A DNA stretch of 64,000 nucleotides from Henricia sp. BOLD:AAB3569 (lineage: Eukaryota > Echinodermata > Asteroidea > Spinulosida > Echinasteridae): contig JBBELK010000485.1 in NCBI GenBank assembly GCA_037783545.1, positions 744,001 to 808,000 on the forward strand, given 5' to 3'. The notes under the pieces are model-generated. The model did no database searches. It was not told where the DNA came from and was given only the letters and a program-made list of their open reading frames with translations. The translations under genes were made by a program, and so were the position numbers. Below are positions 47,496 to 56,500 of this stretch, piece by piece (position 1 is the first letter of the stretch; each line of letters begins with the position of its first letter).

Positions 47496-47860
47496 ACCGA
47501 TTTCACACGCTGTTTATCATCGACGACTGCAGCTCTCGACAAGACCTAAAATACCGCAAGAGTCTGAAAGACTGCGAAAATTGCGAGTTGTCAAATTTGG
47601 CCATGAGCCGGCGACACGACAATCACTCTTGCTGGTTGCTTACCCAAAAATACAACAGCGTGCTAAAGGATTTTAGAGAGCAGACAGAGTGGATAGCCAT
47701 GTTTTATTGCAAGGACGAGCGATCTTTTAATCAGTGTATGAACGAAAATAGAGGAGTACCCAGAGAAGAATTAGAAGCCATATAGTATAAGTTAAAGAAT
47801 ATAAAGTACACTAAACTGATATTGAAGACCGATCCGCTGGTAACTTACGACGTATTATAA
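47496..47860 (+). pseudogene. C-terminal half of the FtsK/HerA-type packaging ATPase
   Basis: The frame containing HTLFIIDDCSSRQDLKYRKS shows a Walker B strand (LFIIDD). It is followed by LAMSRRHDNHSCWLLTQKYN, the sensor region of Polinton packaging ATPases, and FREQTEWIAMFYCKDERSF. A TAG at 47783 interrupts the frame, which then continues to a TAA at 47860. Walker A and everything before it are absent: capsid codons lead straight in. This indicates a deletion joining the two genes. The intact enzyme would pump DNA into capsids. Confidence 0.78.
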
Positions 47861-47907
47861 ATAATTACGTTTTTCGTTGTAAATAACTGCGTTTGGTATT
47901 ATAGATC

Positions 47908-48555
47908 ATGGACAGTTGTAACGCAATAAACTCAGTTTTGACGTTGCTATCTACAATTACTTATCAATTGTTCAAGTTAAACGCCGAATTAACTTGCGTA
48001 AAAAAGCTATATAATAAAATAAAGTCTATATTTAAAACTAAAATGGAATTGGCGAGCGTAATGAGAGAAGGAAAGCCGGATTTGAAGAGCAAAATGTTGG
48101 AAGTCGTCGCCGCGGGTAAAGCTAAATCGTATCTCGGTAAAGACTACTCGCAAAAGGAAGTCGAGGCTATGAACGACGAGACGCTGACTAAACTCGAACA
48201 ACTATACGAGACCAAGATTGGGGCGGAGATGATAAAAGGACTAGGGCTGCCGATAATCACGGCCTTTACCAAGATTGTAAAATTTGCGTTGCCTAAATTT
48301 GGGATAGGCAAATTAAGATTAAACTTGGACGACGAGACCAAGCTGCACGTTGAATTAGAGACGAATCCGGCGGTAAACTCGAGCGTTAGCCGATTGCTTA
48401 GCGGGGTTTACTTCAATTACGGACACTTGGTCGGTCCGTTTACTGCGTTTTTAATTACAGCTAGTCACGTTGAAGTTGTAGAAGCCGAAAATGATGCTGT
48501 AGTTGAAACTGTAAATGAATTGCAATCAAAAGAAGACGAAGACAATTTATTTTAA
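47908..48555 (+). CDS. Polinton protein of unknown function, hydrophobic centre
   Basis: A 215-residue ORF from 47908; an internal ATG at 48043 (MELASVMREGKPDLKSKM) is an equally good start. It has a charged helical N-half, then a hydrophobic stretch GLGLPIITAFTKIVKFALPKFGIG that could associate with membrane, and an acidic C-terminus ending ESKEDEDNLF-like (QSKEDEDNLF). The frame is intact, in contrast to its left neighbours. Not recognised beyond being collinear with other Polinton genes. Confidence 0.6.
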   Translation: MDSCNAINSVLTLLSTITYQLFKLNAELTCVKKLYNKIKSIFKTKMELASVMREGKPDLKSKMLEVVAAGKAKSYLGKDYSQKEVEAMNDETLTKLEQLYETKIGAEMIKGLGLPIITAFTKIVKFALPKFGIGKLRLNLDDETKLHVELETNPAVNSSVSRLLSGVYFNYGHLVGPFTAFLITASHVEVVEAENDAVVETVNELQSKEDEDNLF

Positions 48556-48630
48556 TTTAATTATATATTAAGAGTTGGTTGACCACCCAGATTATATTAC
48601 CACCAAACGTAACGAATTCGGTTTAAAAAA

Positions 48631-48876
48631 ATGATGTTAAATATTATAGTATCTAATTATAGATACGGAATGGATAAAAAAACGATATCAAACACCATTA
48701 TCATCTTGGCGTTGTATGCATTTGAAATGTCTCTTGGCGCAATGGCGATTGGGCCTTATCTTAGTAAAAAATCTGTAGAACTAAACAAGTTAGACTTGAT
48801 GGATGTCTTTAAACTCGTTGCAATCGTGTCTTCCGTCAGCTTTATAAATAGCTGGTTGGACACCAAGGGCTTATAA
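48631..48876 (+). CDS. small two-span membrane protein of the Polinton
   Basis: 81 residues, with a possible alternative start at 48670 (MDKKTISNTIIILALYAFEM). Two hydrophobic segments are visible: TIIILALYAFEMSLGAMAI and VFKLVAIVSSVSFINSWL. AT-rich spacers lie on both sides. Function unknown. Confidence 0.55.
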   Translation: MMLNIIVSNYRYGMDKKTISNTIIILALYAFEMSLGAMAIGPYLSKKSVELNKLDLMDVFKLVAIVSSVSFINSWLDTKGL

Positions 48877-48942
48877 CCTCTAATGCAATCTAAAATTGTT
48901 ATATTTTAATTTAATAAATTTAAGCTGTATTAACAAATAAGA

Positions 48943-50877
48943 ATGGATGCCGAAGGCGGTGAATTTATACCCATGGACGCGCTAGACCCGGAAAGAGCTG
49001 ATGCTCGAGATAAAGAATATCAAGAACAATTTGTTGACAATGACACTCCTGATGAGCTAGAACCAGGACTACAAGCGCGGTTAGACAGACTAAAACAGCC
49101 GGCCGAAACCACTCAGCAGACAATTAGTCGTGTTGATAGAGAATTAAGAAAACAACAAGTAGATAAATTTTACGATGATATTGCTGGCGAGGATAAACCG
49201 CCTTTAATCGACTATAATAAATTCAAGGTTAAAAAAGATGGTAAACTGTACGTAACGTGGGGTAAAAGAGACATCCCGTTAACGCAAAATAATAGAAAGC
49301 CATATTATAAACTTACTCTTCTAGGTAGATATAAGACTAAGTTTATTCGAAATGGGCTAGGTCTCGAAGTAGGTCTACCAAAAAAGACCATACAGCCTAT
49401 GGAATCCGGGAAGCCTGATCTAAATACAACTGCAGACTCGGTAGACGTAACATTAAGAGAAACTGAAGATGAATCTCTTAGAGATGAGGCAATAGATGAG
49501 TATATAGAAAGAACTAAATATGCCCACGACCCAGACGTAACGTTTGAAGTTAATGAAGACAAAAGTATAGATGCTACTTGGCAAGGAAATATGTATCGCA
49601 TTACAGAACGAGGTGGAGAACCTCTTACCGGTAAAACATTATTTGATCATGCGTATAAGAGTAAGAACTTTGAAGGCTTTGCTAGAGCTCTGGGTATCCC
49701 CGAGGATGAAATTAAATTCGTAATTGATGCAACAGGTATTGTAGAAACCAATGTAAACGGTGCTACTCCTCAAGAACTAATAGCTAGGTCTGAAGCATTT
49801 GAAAGAACGCTGAATGCAGATATTTTTTTCCCCGCTAGCGAAACCCTTGACAAAGATGAGATTGAAAAAAACTCTTTTATTAATGAGCGTACTGACAATC
49901 AGTCTTCACAAACAGATCCTGGCAATTTTACGAATGAAGAATTCATTACGTACGAAGGTAAAAAATATAAAGTTAGAGACTTGGCTAATGCGGCTAATAC
50001 AATGGCAACTACAAAAGAGAGCTTAACATTAAATACGCTTGAACTAATGAAAATACAATGGAAAGTTGATGCTGCTCAAAAGGAATTGGCGGCTAGTAAA
50101 GATGAGGTTGTTCAATTAAAATATAAAATAAAATCGGTAGAAGAAAGGTTTACAACTACTGCATCGGATGGACGTGTCCGTTACGATGCAAAAACGGGCA
50201 AACTTTCTGGCCCCGTAAAAGACATGCAAGGTTTTAAAAATGACGTTAAAAAATTAAAAGAGCTTTTAAAAACTAAAGAATAAAACGTTTCTAAAACTAA
50301 AAATGAATTAGGAAATTTACTTGAAAATTTATCGACTAGGCTAGAGTTAGTTAATGCTGATTCTAAAGAGCTGAGAAACCAGATGAATAGAATTAAAGCT
50401 ACTGTCTCCCGTATGCTGTATGTAGATAAGACTCTAGCAGATAAAGTTAGAACTCTATTCAGGGAACAGGGCGTCACGGTCGTAAGCATTCTAGCCGCTT
50501 TTTCTTTAGCGGTAAGCACGTTAATAGCTAGCGTAGTAGCTGGAGTAAGAGGTGCAGCAACCGCAGTCTCGGGGTCGACCGTCAAGCCAGTTGAGCCAGT
50601 TGAGCCGGTCAAGCCAGACAAGCCAGTCACCCCATCACAACCTACTAAACCAAAAAACTTAAACGAGTGGATAAAAAGTCAACTATAAAACTTAGCAAAT
50701 TTGTTTAAGAAGCTAGGGGCTAAAGCGTTAGCCGCATTGCCGGCGATATTAGGAGGCCTAGCCAGTTGGTTATTTAATCTACTAAGCAAGTTTACGGGGC
50801 TATTAGCCCAAAACGTATGGGCTATGATTAGCGGAGTTGCACTGTTGATATTTGTTTACGTGCAAAAGAGAATTTAA
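48943..50877 (+). pseudogene. large Polinton virion-type protein with two in-frame TAA codons
   Basis: The first ORF (48943-50283, 446 residues) has an acidic, proline-poor N-terminus, two related YK/W repeat-like blocks (KFKVKKDGKLYVTWGKRDIP and FEVNEDKSIDATWQGNMYRI), and a coiled-coil C-part (TLNTLELMKIQWKVDAAQKE). The same frame continues after TAA at 50281 (TKNELGNLLENLSTRLELVN, a transmembrane VVSILAAFSLAVSTLIASVV, a KPVEPVEPVKPDKP repeat) to TAA at 50686, then again (NLFKKLGAKALAALPAILGG and AMISGVALLIFVYVQ) to 50877. So about 644 codons are interrupted by two stops, both in the context TAAAAC. Membrane-active virion protein is my guess; the family is unnamed to me. Confidence 0.65.
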
Positions 50878-50887
50878 AAACGTGACG

Positions 50888-50973
50888 TAAAACGTAAAAT
50901 GACGTGGAAATGGGGTTAACTCGGCTAAGCGCTTAGCCGAGTTAACCCCATTTCCACGCCATTTTACGTTTTA
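50888..50973. terminator. 86-bp palindrome between convergent Polinton genes
   Basis: Uninterrupted inverted repeat centred on 50930/50931 (GGCTAAGC|GCTTAGCC) with 43-bp arms and one mismatch. It fills the 93-bp gap between the plus-strand stop (50877) and the minus-strand stop (50971-50973). A hairpin at the junction of two converging transcription units suggests bidirectional termination or 3'-end formation, but this is inferred from position only. Confidence 0.7.
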
Positions 50974-52824
50974 ATAGACTACTTTATAAATCAAATAACC
51001 CATTCCCGCAATAGCTAAATACCCTACTATCAAAGAGGTCTTTTCTAGTTCATGGTCGCCAGATTCAATAATTTCTTTATGTAGATTTTCTTGTTTGGCG
51101 ACATTATAATTAATTACTCCTTCAGCCGGCTGTTGCATCTGTTTGAATGTTTTATCACCTCCAAGTTTGTTAATACCCTCCGTTTTAACTTTGTAGTAAT
51201 CGTTAAAATCAGATGTTTGTGGTTTAGGTATACTAAAAAAAATTGCTTTCATCCTTAACATCCACAGGCTGTTCGTTTAAATTTTGGTTAGCTCCAGTCT
51301 GCAAATTTCTAGTAGCAATCTGTAAATTATTGTTGTATCCGTCGTGTACTCCTACTAACAAGTCCATATCCGAAGGAATCAAATATAGTCGAGGTTTCAA
51401 GACGAAATTTAAGGGGGTTCTCGCGTATTGCAAAGAGTCTTGAAACTGATTTATGCTAGTTTCTATATCTTCTTTCGCGTTTATTAAAGTTGCATTGCCC
51501 GTGTTTCGGTGAAAGGATTAAAACAATTAATTTACACAAGCGAACGAATTTAGAAAGCTTACGTGTCTCTGTAACGAACAATATCAAAAACTTAAATTTC
51601 CGACGTCGGGAATTGGAGATACAAGCCTTTTTCTTGAAACGTGCTTCACATGTTGTACATGTGCGCGTACGATCATATGTACATAGTATGTGTACAGTGT
51701 ACACATGTACGCGCACATGTACATTTACGTCATAACCCTGTCGATTAATTGACCTGCCAGCCTTTTAATCATTTCTTGTTTTTAATCGACTGGCATTAAT
51801 CCTTGACGGATTTTTACGTTCTTGGTACCAAATGAAAGCTGATAACTTTTTCTATTCTAGAAAAATACCTATTTAACTTTAAAAAAACAAATTTGACGCC
51901 CAAATCGGCCCAAACACGGGCAGTGCAACTTTAAGTCCTCTACTATATTACCAAATTGCCTCTGCGCATCGAGCCCAGTACTCGGCGATAATACGCTAGT
52001 TTTTGTTTGGGCTTGGGCTCCTAACAGCGCGTATACGTACGCCCTTATCGACTCATTTATTTTCGTAACGCCGACGTTTGTAAACGCACTATTTGTCGGT
52101 ATAACATCTTTCCACGCGTCTGCAACTTGTTCATTCTGTTTAATAGACGTCACGGTATAGGTAGATCCATGGCCAGATCCCTTAGGCGGTTCCGGCCATC
52201 CAAAACCCATTAAAGTTGAGTTTACGTATTTACCAGTATGTATACCTAAATCTCTGGCGTCACCATTTATACCCGGAACGGTTCCGCCGCCGTAGTAAGC
52301 AGTACCAAGTCCATTAGAGTACTCGTCTCTAGTTTGTTTGAAAGAATGATTTTGGTCTACACCAAACAACATGCAGACGTTTACGAAAGCCCTATTGTCG
52401 ATGGGATTGTTTACTTTATTGAAGGTATTATCTCCAGGTATTCTAGACTAACTAACATTTCGTAAAACAACTTTCTGATTGTAAAGTAAACGTGAAAATT
52501 GAATATCGACGACACGTAACGGTCACTAGAATTTAATAAATCCATTCCTACCCCACACCCCGTAGTGGCGCACCACGTGACAAAATTAAACTGATTTTGA
52601 TAAAAAGACATCGGGTCGGAAGCCCACCGATTGACCACCTCGTCCGTAGTAACGCTAGAAATGTTATACTCGGTCGTTAAATCAGGAAACTCTGATATCA
52701 AAGAGTTTTCTTTATTCACTATAATTTTTAAATTGTTAATTTTTTGAGATAAAAAACTGGGTTTTGTAGATAAGGGCGGCGGTATATTAACCACGTATCC
52801 TTTTGAAAACTCTTCGTCGTCCAT
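50971..52824 (-). pseudogene. conserved Polinton structural-type protein, interrupted by a MITE and indels
   Basis: Pieces in order on the minus strand: 52824-52411 (SVTTDEVVNRWASDPMSFYQ, FVTWCATTGCGVGMDLL, FNFHVYFTIRKLFYEM); 52420-51924 (RAFVNVCMLFGVDQNHSFKQ, GLGTAYYGGGTVPGI, ESIRAYVYALLGAQAQT, STGLDAQRQFGNIVEDLK); then a 429-bp MITE; then 51494-51233 (INQFQDSLQYARTPLNFVLK, SDMDLLVGVHDGYNNN); and 51261-50971 with a final membrane segment VGYLAIAGMGYLIYKVVY. Two single-base frame changes (near 52420 and 51250) plus the insertion break it. I recall this TTGCGV/GAQAQT family as recurrent in invertebrate Polintons; its role in the particle is not known to me. Confidence 0.7.
51495..51923. mobile_element. 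429-bp MITE inside a Polinton gene, TGCA target duplication
   Basis: TTGCCCGTGTTTCGG at the left mirrors the right end CCCAAACACGGGCAG with two mismatches. The word TGCA flanks both sides (51491-51494 and 51924-51927). Taking out the element and one TGCA copy brings the two halves of the surrounding protein-coding sequence together. An internal hairpin (ACATGTGCGCGTAC ... GTACGCGCACATGT) lies at 51657-51720. No ORF of its own. Confidence 0.85.
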
Positions 52825-52943
52825 ATTTTAATATATAATTAGATACTATTATAAATCATAAAAACACTTTTTTCGTTGATGTATATAAAATTGATATTAT
52901 GCGTCGATGTTAGTAATTAAACATAATATCAGTTATTAATAAA
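52825..52943. promoter_or_regulatory. bidirectional promoter with repeated TATAAAATTGATATT motif
   Basis: AT-rich spacer between divergent start codons. The element TATAAAATTGATATTATGCG plus TCGATGTTAGTAATTA (52882-52919) recurs at 53676-53710 upstream of the second minor-capsid-like gene, and loosely near 54436-54470 upstream of the third. A TTATTAATAAAATG start context is shared by the first two genes. This repeat marks a common (probably late) promoter. Confidence 0.65.
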
Positions 52944-53671
52944 ATGAAACACACTTTTCTTGTAACGAATAAAAATCAAACTTTCCAACTAGACCCTACG
53001 ATAAATAACGGGTTTGGTTGCCCTCGTAACAAGATTGAGCTATTAAGCACAAATATAAATATACATGCATTCTTCAATGTTACTAATTTAATTCTATTTT
53101 TTTGCTTTGGCCCCGACTTTTACGACGCTGATCTAGACGATTCGTTTTGTATTAAATTAGAACCCGGGTATTATGACGCCGCTAGATTAGTTGAGGTAGT
53201 TAGCTCTTACAACTTTAGTTGGCTAAAGTTTAAGACTGTGCCAGGAGAAACAACAATAGATGTGACTCTAGATAAGGGTTATTCTATATTATTTCCTACT
53301 ATTCCCAATTTATTTTATTTCGTTACAACAACCGTAGCACCGTTTCAAGTTGTAAACGAAGAACACAATGGGTACGTGCTTAATGCCGTTGCTTTTAAAA
53401 CGACATGGACTATACATATAAATACCGACTACATTAGTTGTGTAAATGTTTATTGTAACCAGATTAATAATAAAACTAACTTTTACAAGGCGCGCCAAGC
53501 ACTTTGTTGGGGGTGATACCTCCATCTTTTTTAAAAGGTAAATATCATAGCAACGCTATCGACAAAAACTACACGAGCAATGTCAAAATTCCTTTGATAA
53601 AAAAAAACGGCGTAATAAATGAGCTAGTCTTTCAACTAAAAGATTATAACGGCGAAGAACTTATCATCTGA
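52944..53671 (+). pseudogene. minor-capsid-like protein 1 of 3, one frameshift
   Basis: Starts MKHTFLVTNKNQTFQLDP after TTATTAATAAA. It is about 240 codons long: a beta-rich pattern with KIELLSTN, LEPGYYDAARLVEVV, FSWLKFKTV and CVNVYCNQINNKTNFY. A single-base loss near 53490 shifts the frame, and the remainder (LLGVIPPSFLKGKYHSN, GVINELVFQLKDYNGE) ends at 53671. The size, repeated beta pattern and place near the capsid genes suggest a vertex (penton/minor capsid) protein; I did not verify the fold. Paralogues follow directly. Confidence 0.6.
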
Positions 53672-53733
53672 TGATATAAAATTGATATTGTCCGTCGATA
53701 TTAGCAATTAAAAATGTATACATTATTAATAAA

Positions 53734-54455
53734 ATGAAACACACTTTTCTCATCACGAGAAACTTTCAAACTAAGCTCGCCGATCGATAATAGTTGCGCC
53801 ATTAGATGTAAAAACATTAAGCTATTGAGCGCCAGCGTGCGCGTTAGGATATTTTTCAATATTAAGAAATACACGTCGGTTGATTGGGGGACTTGGGCCG
53901 CCGGTAGTGATGGGCAAAAACATATTTCCACTTGTATAAGACAAATTTTAATACCTCCTAGCTATTATACCATTCACAGTTTTGTTAATTTTTTTAACTC
54001 TTACCATTTTGGATGGCTAAAGTTTGATATCTTAGATGGCAGTTATCTAAAAATACAGATAGAGCGTTTGCGTTTTATAGATTTCACTAAAATTGCTAAC
54101 TTAGTTGGATTAACGGATGAAACCGTTTTATTTTCACCCGACAGTACAAGGTCCGTAACCGTAAAACCGTCAATCGGCGAAAGCCCCGGCGCCGTAAATG
54201 TTTATTGTAAACAAATTAATACCCAAAACAACTTTTTTTAACGGAGAAAATAGCACTCTTTTGGGAGTGGTACCGGCAATTTTTTTACACACGCACGATT
54301 ACGGTCAAGCCGTCGCCAATAATTACACAGAAAATGATGGAATTCCTTTGATAAATGGAGTAATTAACGAGATTGAGTTTGAGATAAAAGATTGCAGAGG
54401 TTGCGAGATGTCGACAGATAAAATATACTTGGTTTTATGCGTTGATGTACAATAA
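53734..54455 (+). pseudogene. minor-capsid-like protein 2 of 3, two frameshifts
   Basis: Same start (MKHTFLIT) and architecture as its left neighbour: SSPIDNS, KNIKLLSASVRVRIFFNIKK, FGWLKFDILDGSYLKIQIER, GAVNVYCKQINTQNNFF, then in another frame GENSTLLGVVPAIF and NGVINEIEFEIKD. One break lies just after the start (near 53765), the second at a 7-T run near 54235. It carries a repeated copy of the upstream promoter motif. Confidence 0.6.
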
Positions 54456-54493
54456 AAAGTTAGATAATTAAAATAGTAATTGCCATTGATAAA

Positions 54494-55145
54494 ATGAATC
54501 ACACCTTTGTAATAAAACAATCAGACGTAACATTTCAGTTGCATAGTCCCATAGACAACTCTGACGGTATCAAAAAGATCAAGTTGCTGAGCGCTAGCAT
54601 GCCCTGGAGATTTTTTAACATCAGAGATAGAACTAACGTCCAATGGGCCGACGTAGGAAGCAATTCAAAAAGATATAATATTAGGAATCACCACATGGAC
54701 CCCGGCATATACGACGTTAGTGAAATAATTAGAGAACTTAATTACCTAGAAATAGAGGGGTTGCAGTTTTCGTGGTATCCAAGCGGTCATAAATTATATA
54801 CCTCCGTAAGTCCACAACGTGCTATTAGATTAAATAAAATTGGAGAGATATTAGGCCTGTCTAGAGGCTGGATAACTTATGGCCAGCACATCAGCTACCC
54901 GATAAGAGATACTGTAGGGGCAATAATGATCTATTGCGAACAAATTGCTATGAACGAAAACTTTTACAACGGAAGTCGATCGCAATTATTATAACCAAGT
55001 AGCGGCTAAGGAATATACGACAAAACCCGGCGTTAATTTAAATAACGGCATAATTAACGAGTTTAAATTTCAGGTAAAATATTGTAACGAGTGCCTGATT
55101 GTAGACGAACACTTAAAACTGATTTTAAGTATTGAAATTATTTAA
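54494..55145 (+). pseudogene. minor-capsid-like protein 3 of 3, one frameshift
   Basis: Starts MNHTFVIKQSDVTFQLHSPI and keeps the family pattern: IKKIKLLSASMPWRFFNIRD, MDPGIYDVSEIIRELN, LQFSWYPSG, GEILGLSRGW, GAIMIYCEQIAMNENFYNG. The frame breaks near 54990 and continues as NQVAAKEYTTKPGVNLNNGI and NEFKFQVKYCNE to 55145. This is the least broken of the three and the best template for structure prediction. Confidence 0.6.
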
Positions 55146-55167
55146 TAATAAAGTTAGTTAAATTAAA

Positions 55168-55851
55168 ATGGAAGCGAGATTGCCTGAACCCAGAGAGCGA
55201 AAAATGTATCCAAATCTGCCGGTAGAATCACCCGCGGTATTACCGGCTTTACAGATTGACGACGAGGTAATTGTAGACAATACCGCCTACAGGCTATCAA
55301 AAATCGACGGGGTAAAAAAAGAGATTGTTAGAGAGAGAGATAAACGGGCGGGGCTTTATAACAAGTATAAAAAGGTGAACGCTGTATTGACGTGGGGTGA
55401 AACATTTGCCGAAGCCACTTCCGCCGTTAGCGGGGCGGTTGGTATAGCGGCGATCGCCGGTGTCATTTCGGCGCCTTTAGGATTTATATTTGAAGGTATT
55501 GCGCTCGGCACCGTAGCGTGCGCTCTTGGGCTAAAGTACTTTAACCGTAAAGTAAAGTCAAAGTCTAAAAAGCACGACGAAATCAGAGTGCTCGCAATGT
55601 CTAAACTAAACACTATAGAAGATTTAATCAGCCACGCCATAAACGACGGTAAAATTAGTCACGAAGAATTTGCTCTGATTAATAACGAGCTGACCAAATT
55701 TCATGAAATGTCTGACTCGCTAAAGAAGAAATATAGATCTAAAGAAAATAAAAGCGTAGATGAGACCGAGGTTGAAAAGCGAGTTTCGGAGAGATTAGCT
55801 AAAGAAAAAAAGGATCTTATAGGAAAACGTTTGAATTCAAATTCACAATAG
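55168..55851 (+). CDS. conserved Polinton protein with glycine-rich membrane segment
   Basis: An intact 227-residue ORF with the start preceded by AAATTAAA. A proline-rich N-terminus (PEPRERKMYPNLPVESPAVL) is followed by a charged helix (KKEIVRERDKRAGLYNKYKK) and two hydrophobic segments (AVSGAVGIAAIAGVISAPLG, FEGIALGTVACALGL). Then come a basic KVKSKSKKHDEIRVLAMSKL block and an alpha-helical C-terminus with NDGKISHEEF. I recall the KKHDEI..LA.SKLNTI..H...A..DGKIS.EEF pattern as frequent in invertebrate Polintons; its function is not established to my knowledge. Confidence 0.7.
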   Translation: MEARLPEPRERKMYPNLPVESPAVLPALQIDDEVIVDNTAYRLSKIDGVKKEIVRERDKRAGLYNKYKKVNAVLTWGETFAEATSAVSGAVGIAAIAGVISAPLGFIFEGIALGTVACALGLKYFNRKVKSKSKKHDEIRVLAMSKLNTIEDLISHAINDGKISHEEFALINNELTKFHEMSDSLKKKYRSKENKSVDETEVEKRVSERLAKEKKDLIGKRLNSNSQ

Positions 55852-55891
55852 ACGTAAAAAAGAGCGGGTGGACCAACGAAGGTCCGCCAGC

Positions 55892-56089
55892 TTATGAAGA
55901 TTTACACGTAATCCCCACCGCCCCATTTTTAAAAGACTGACTGCTATACTTGGCTCTCTGCGCCGCCATTATTTTTAGGCAGTCGTAACAATTTTTAACT
56001 CTCAAACCGATTTTCTTAATTTTAAATTGGTTTATGTCTTTAGTTTGATGACACCTGACGCAGCACTTTGTTTTTGGTTCATAAATCAT
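55892..56089 (-). CDS. small CxxC zinc-ribbon-like protein of the Polinton
   Basis: 65 residues with CCVRCHQTKDINQF and NCYDC, a CxxC...CxxC arrangement able to hold one zinc ion, and a basic middle (KIKKIGLRVK). The right end of the Polinton lies about 35 bp beyond its start, and it converges with the gene on its left. Small proteins of this type are common near Polinton ends; DNA binding or transcription control is a guess. Confidence 0.6.
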   Translation of the reverse strand: MIYEPKTKCCVRCHQTKDINQFKIKKIGLRVKNCYDCLKIMAAQRAKYSSQSFKNGAVGITCKSS

Positions 56090-56123
56090 TGTATATATAG
56101 AAAAGATAGTCTTATTAAAATTA

Positions 56124-56240
56124 TCATTTTTCTTGGCACTTTAAATGGCAACAATAAAATTGAAAAGAAAATGTGGCATTGGACACAAACTCAAAGATAT
56201 TTTTGAGTTTGTGTCCAATACCCCCTTTTTCTATACTACT
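56124..56240 (-). repeat. right terminal inverted repeat of the Polinton
   Basis: Mirror of 40900-41016, including its internal hairpin (ATTGGACACAAACTCA at 56178-56193 with 56204-56219). Confidence 0.93.
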
Positions 56241-56500
56241 GGTGGAACCTTTGCGGAATTGGCTGATGCACTGCTCACCAAGGCTCTTAATCTATGTTCT
56301 AGGATGAAATGCACACGACTGGACTTTGTGACTGATCGCTACCCAGAGATGTCCATATAGGACTGTATTCGCGTCGGGAGGGTTCAGGTGTTCAGCAGAT
56401 TGACATAACAAGACCTGATCAGAAGCTACCCAAGCAACAAGGAAAGGCTTGTGAAGACACATGCTGCTTATGCAGATTATAAATTCAAATTTCGGGGCAA
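56241..56500 (+). pseudogene. continuation of the PIN-domain codons of relic element 2
   Basis: Directly after the Polinton the frame reads GGTFAELADALLTKALNLCS, RLDFVTDRYPEMSI, then a TAG; in nearby frames it continues as DCIRVGRVQVF and QIDITRPDQKLPKQ. This corresponds to the stretch of element 1 with [16 protein letters not shown], so the Polinton sits within the first half of the nuclease domain. A stop and at least one frame change show decay. Similarity is lost by about 56450; the remaining PIN acids and the CXC cluster are absent. Confidence 0.7.

Larger units (their letters stand above)
40900..56240. mobile_element. Polinton/Maverick, 15.34 kb
   Basis: Ends AGTAGTATAG...CTATACTACT with ~117-bp terminal inverted repeats, and the direct repeat GGTGG at 40895-40899 and 56241-56245 (GGTGGA, 6 bp, if the first A belongs to the duplication). 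The AG...CT termini and ~6-bp duplication are standard for Polintons, as are the encoded protein-primed polymerase B, retroviral-type integrase, double-jelly-roll capsid protein and packaging ATPase. No protease (Ulp1/adenain type) gene was recognised. Numerous single-base indels and stops suggest a fossil copy, or assembly errors. Collapsing one copy of the duplication reunites the host reading frame. Confidence 0.95.
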
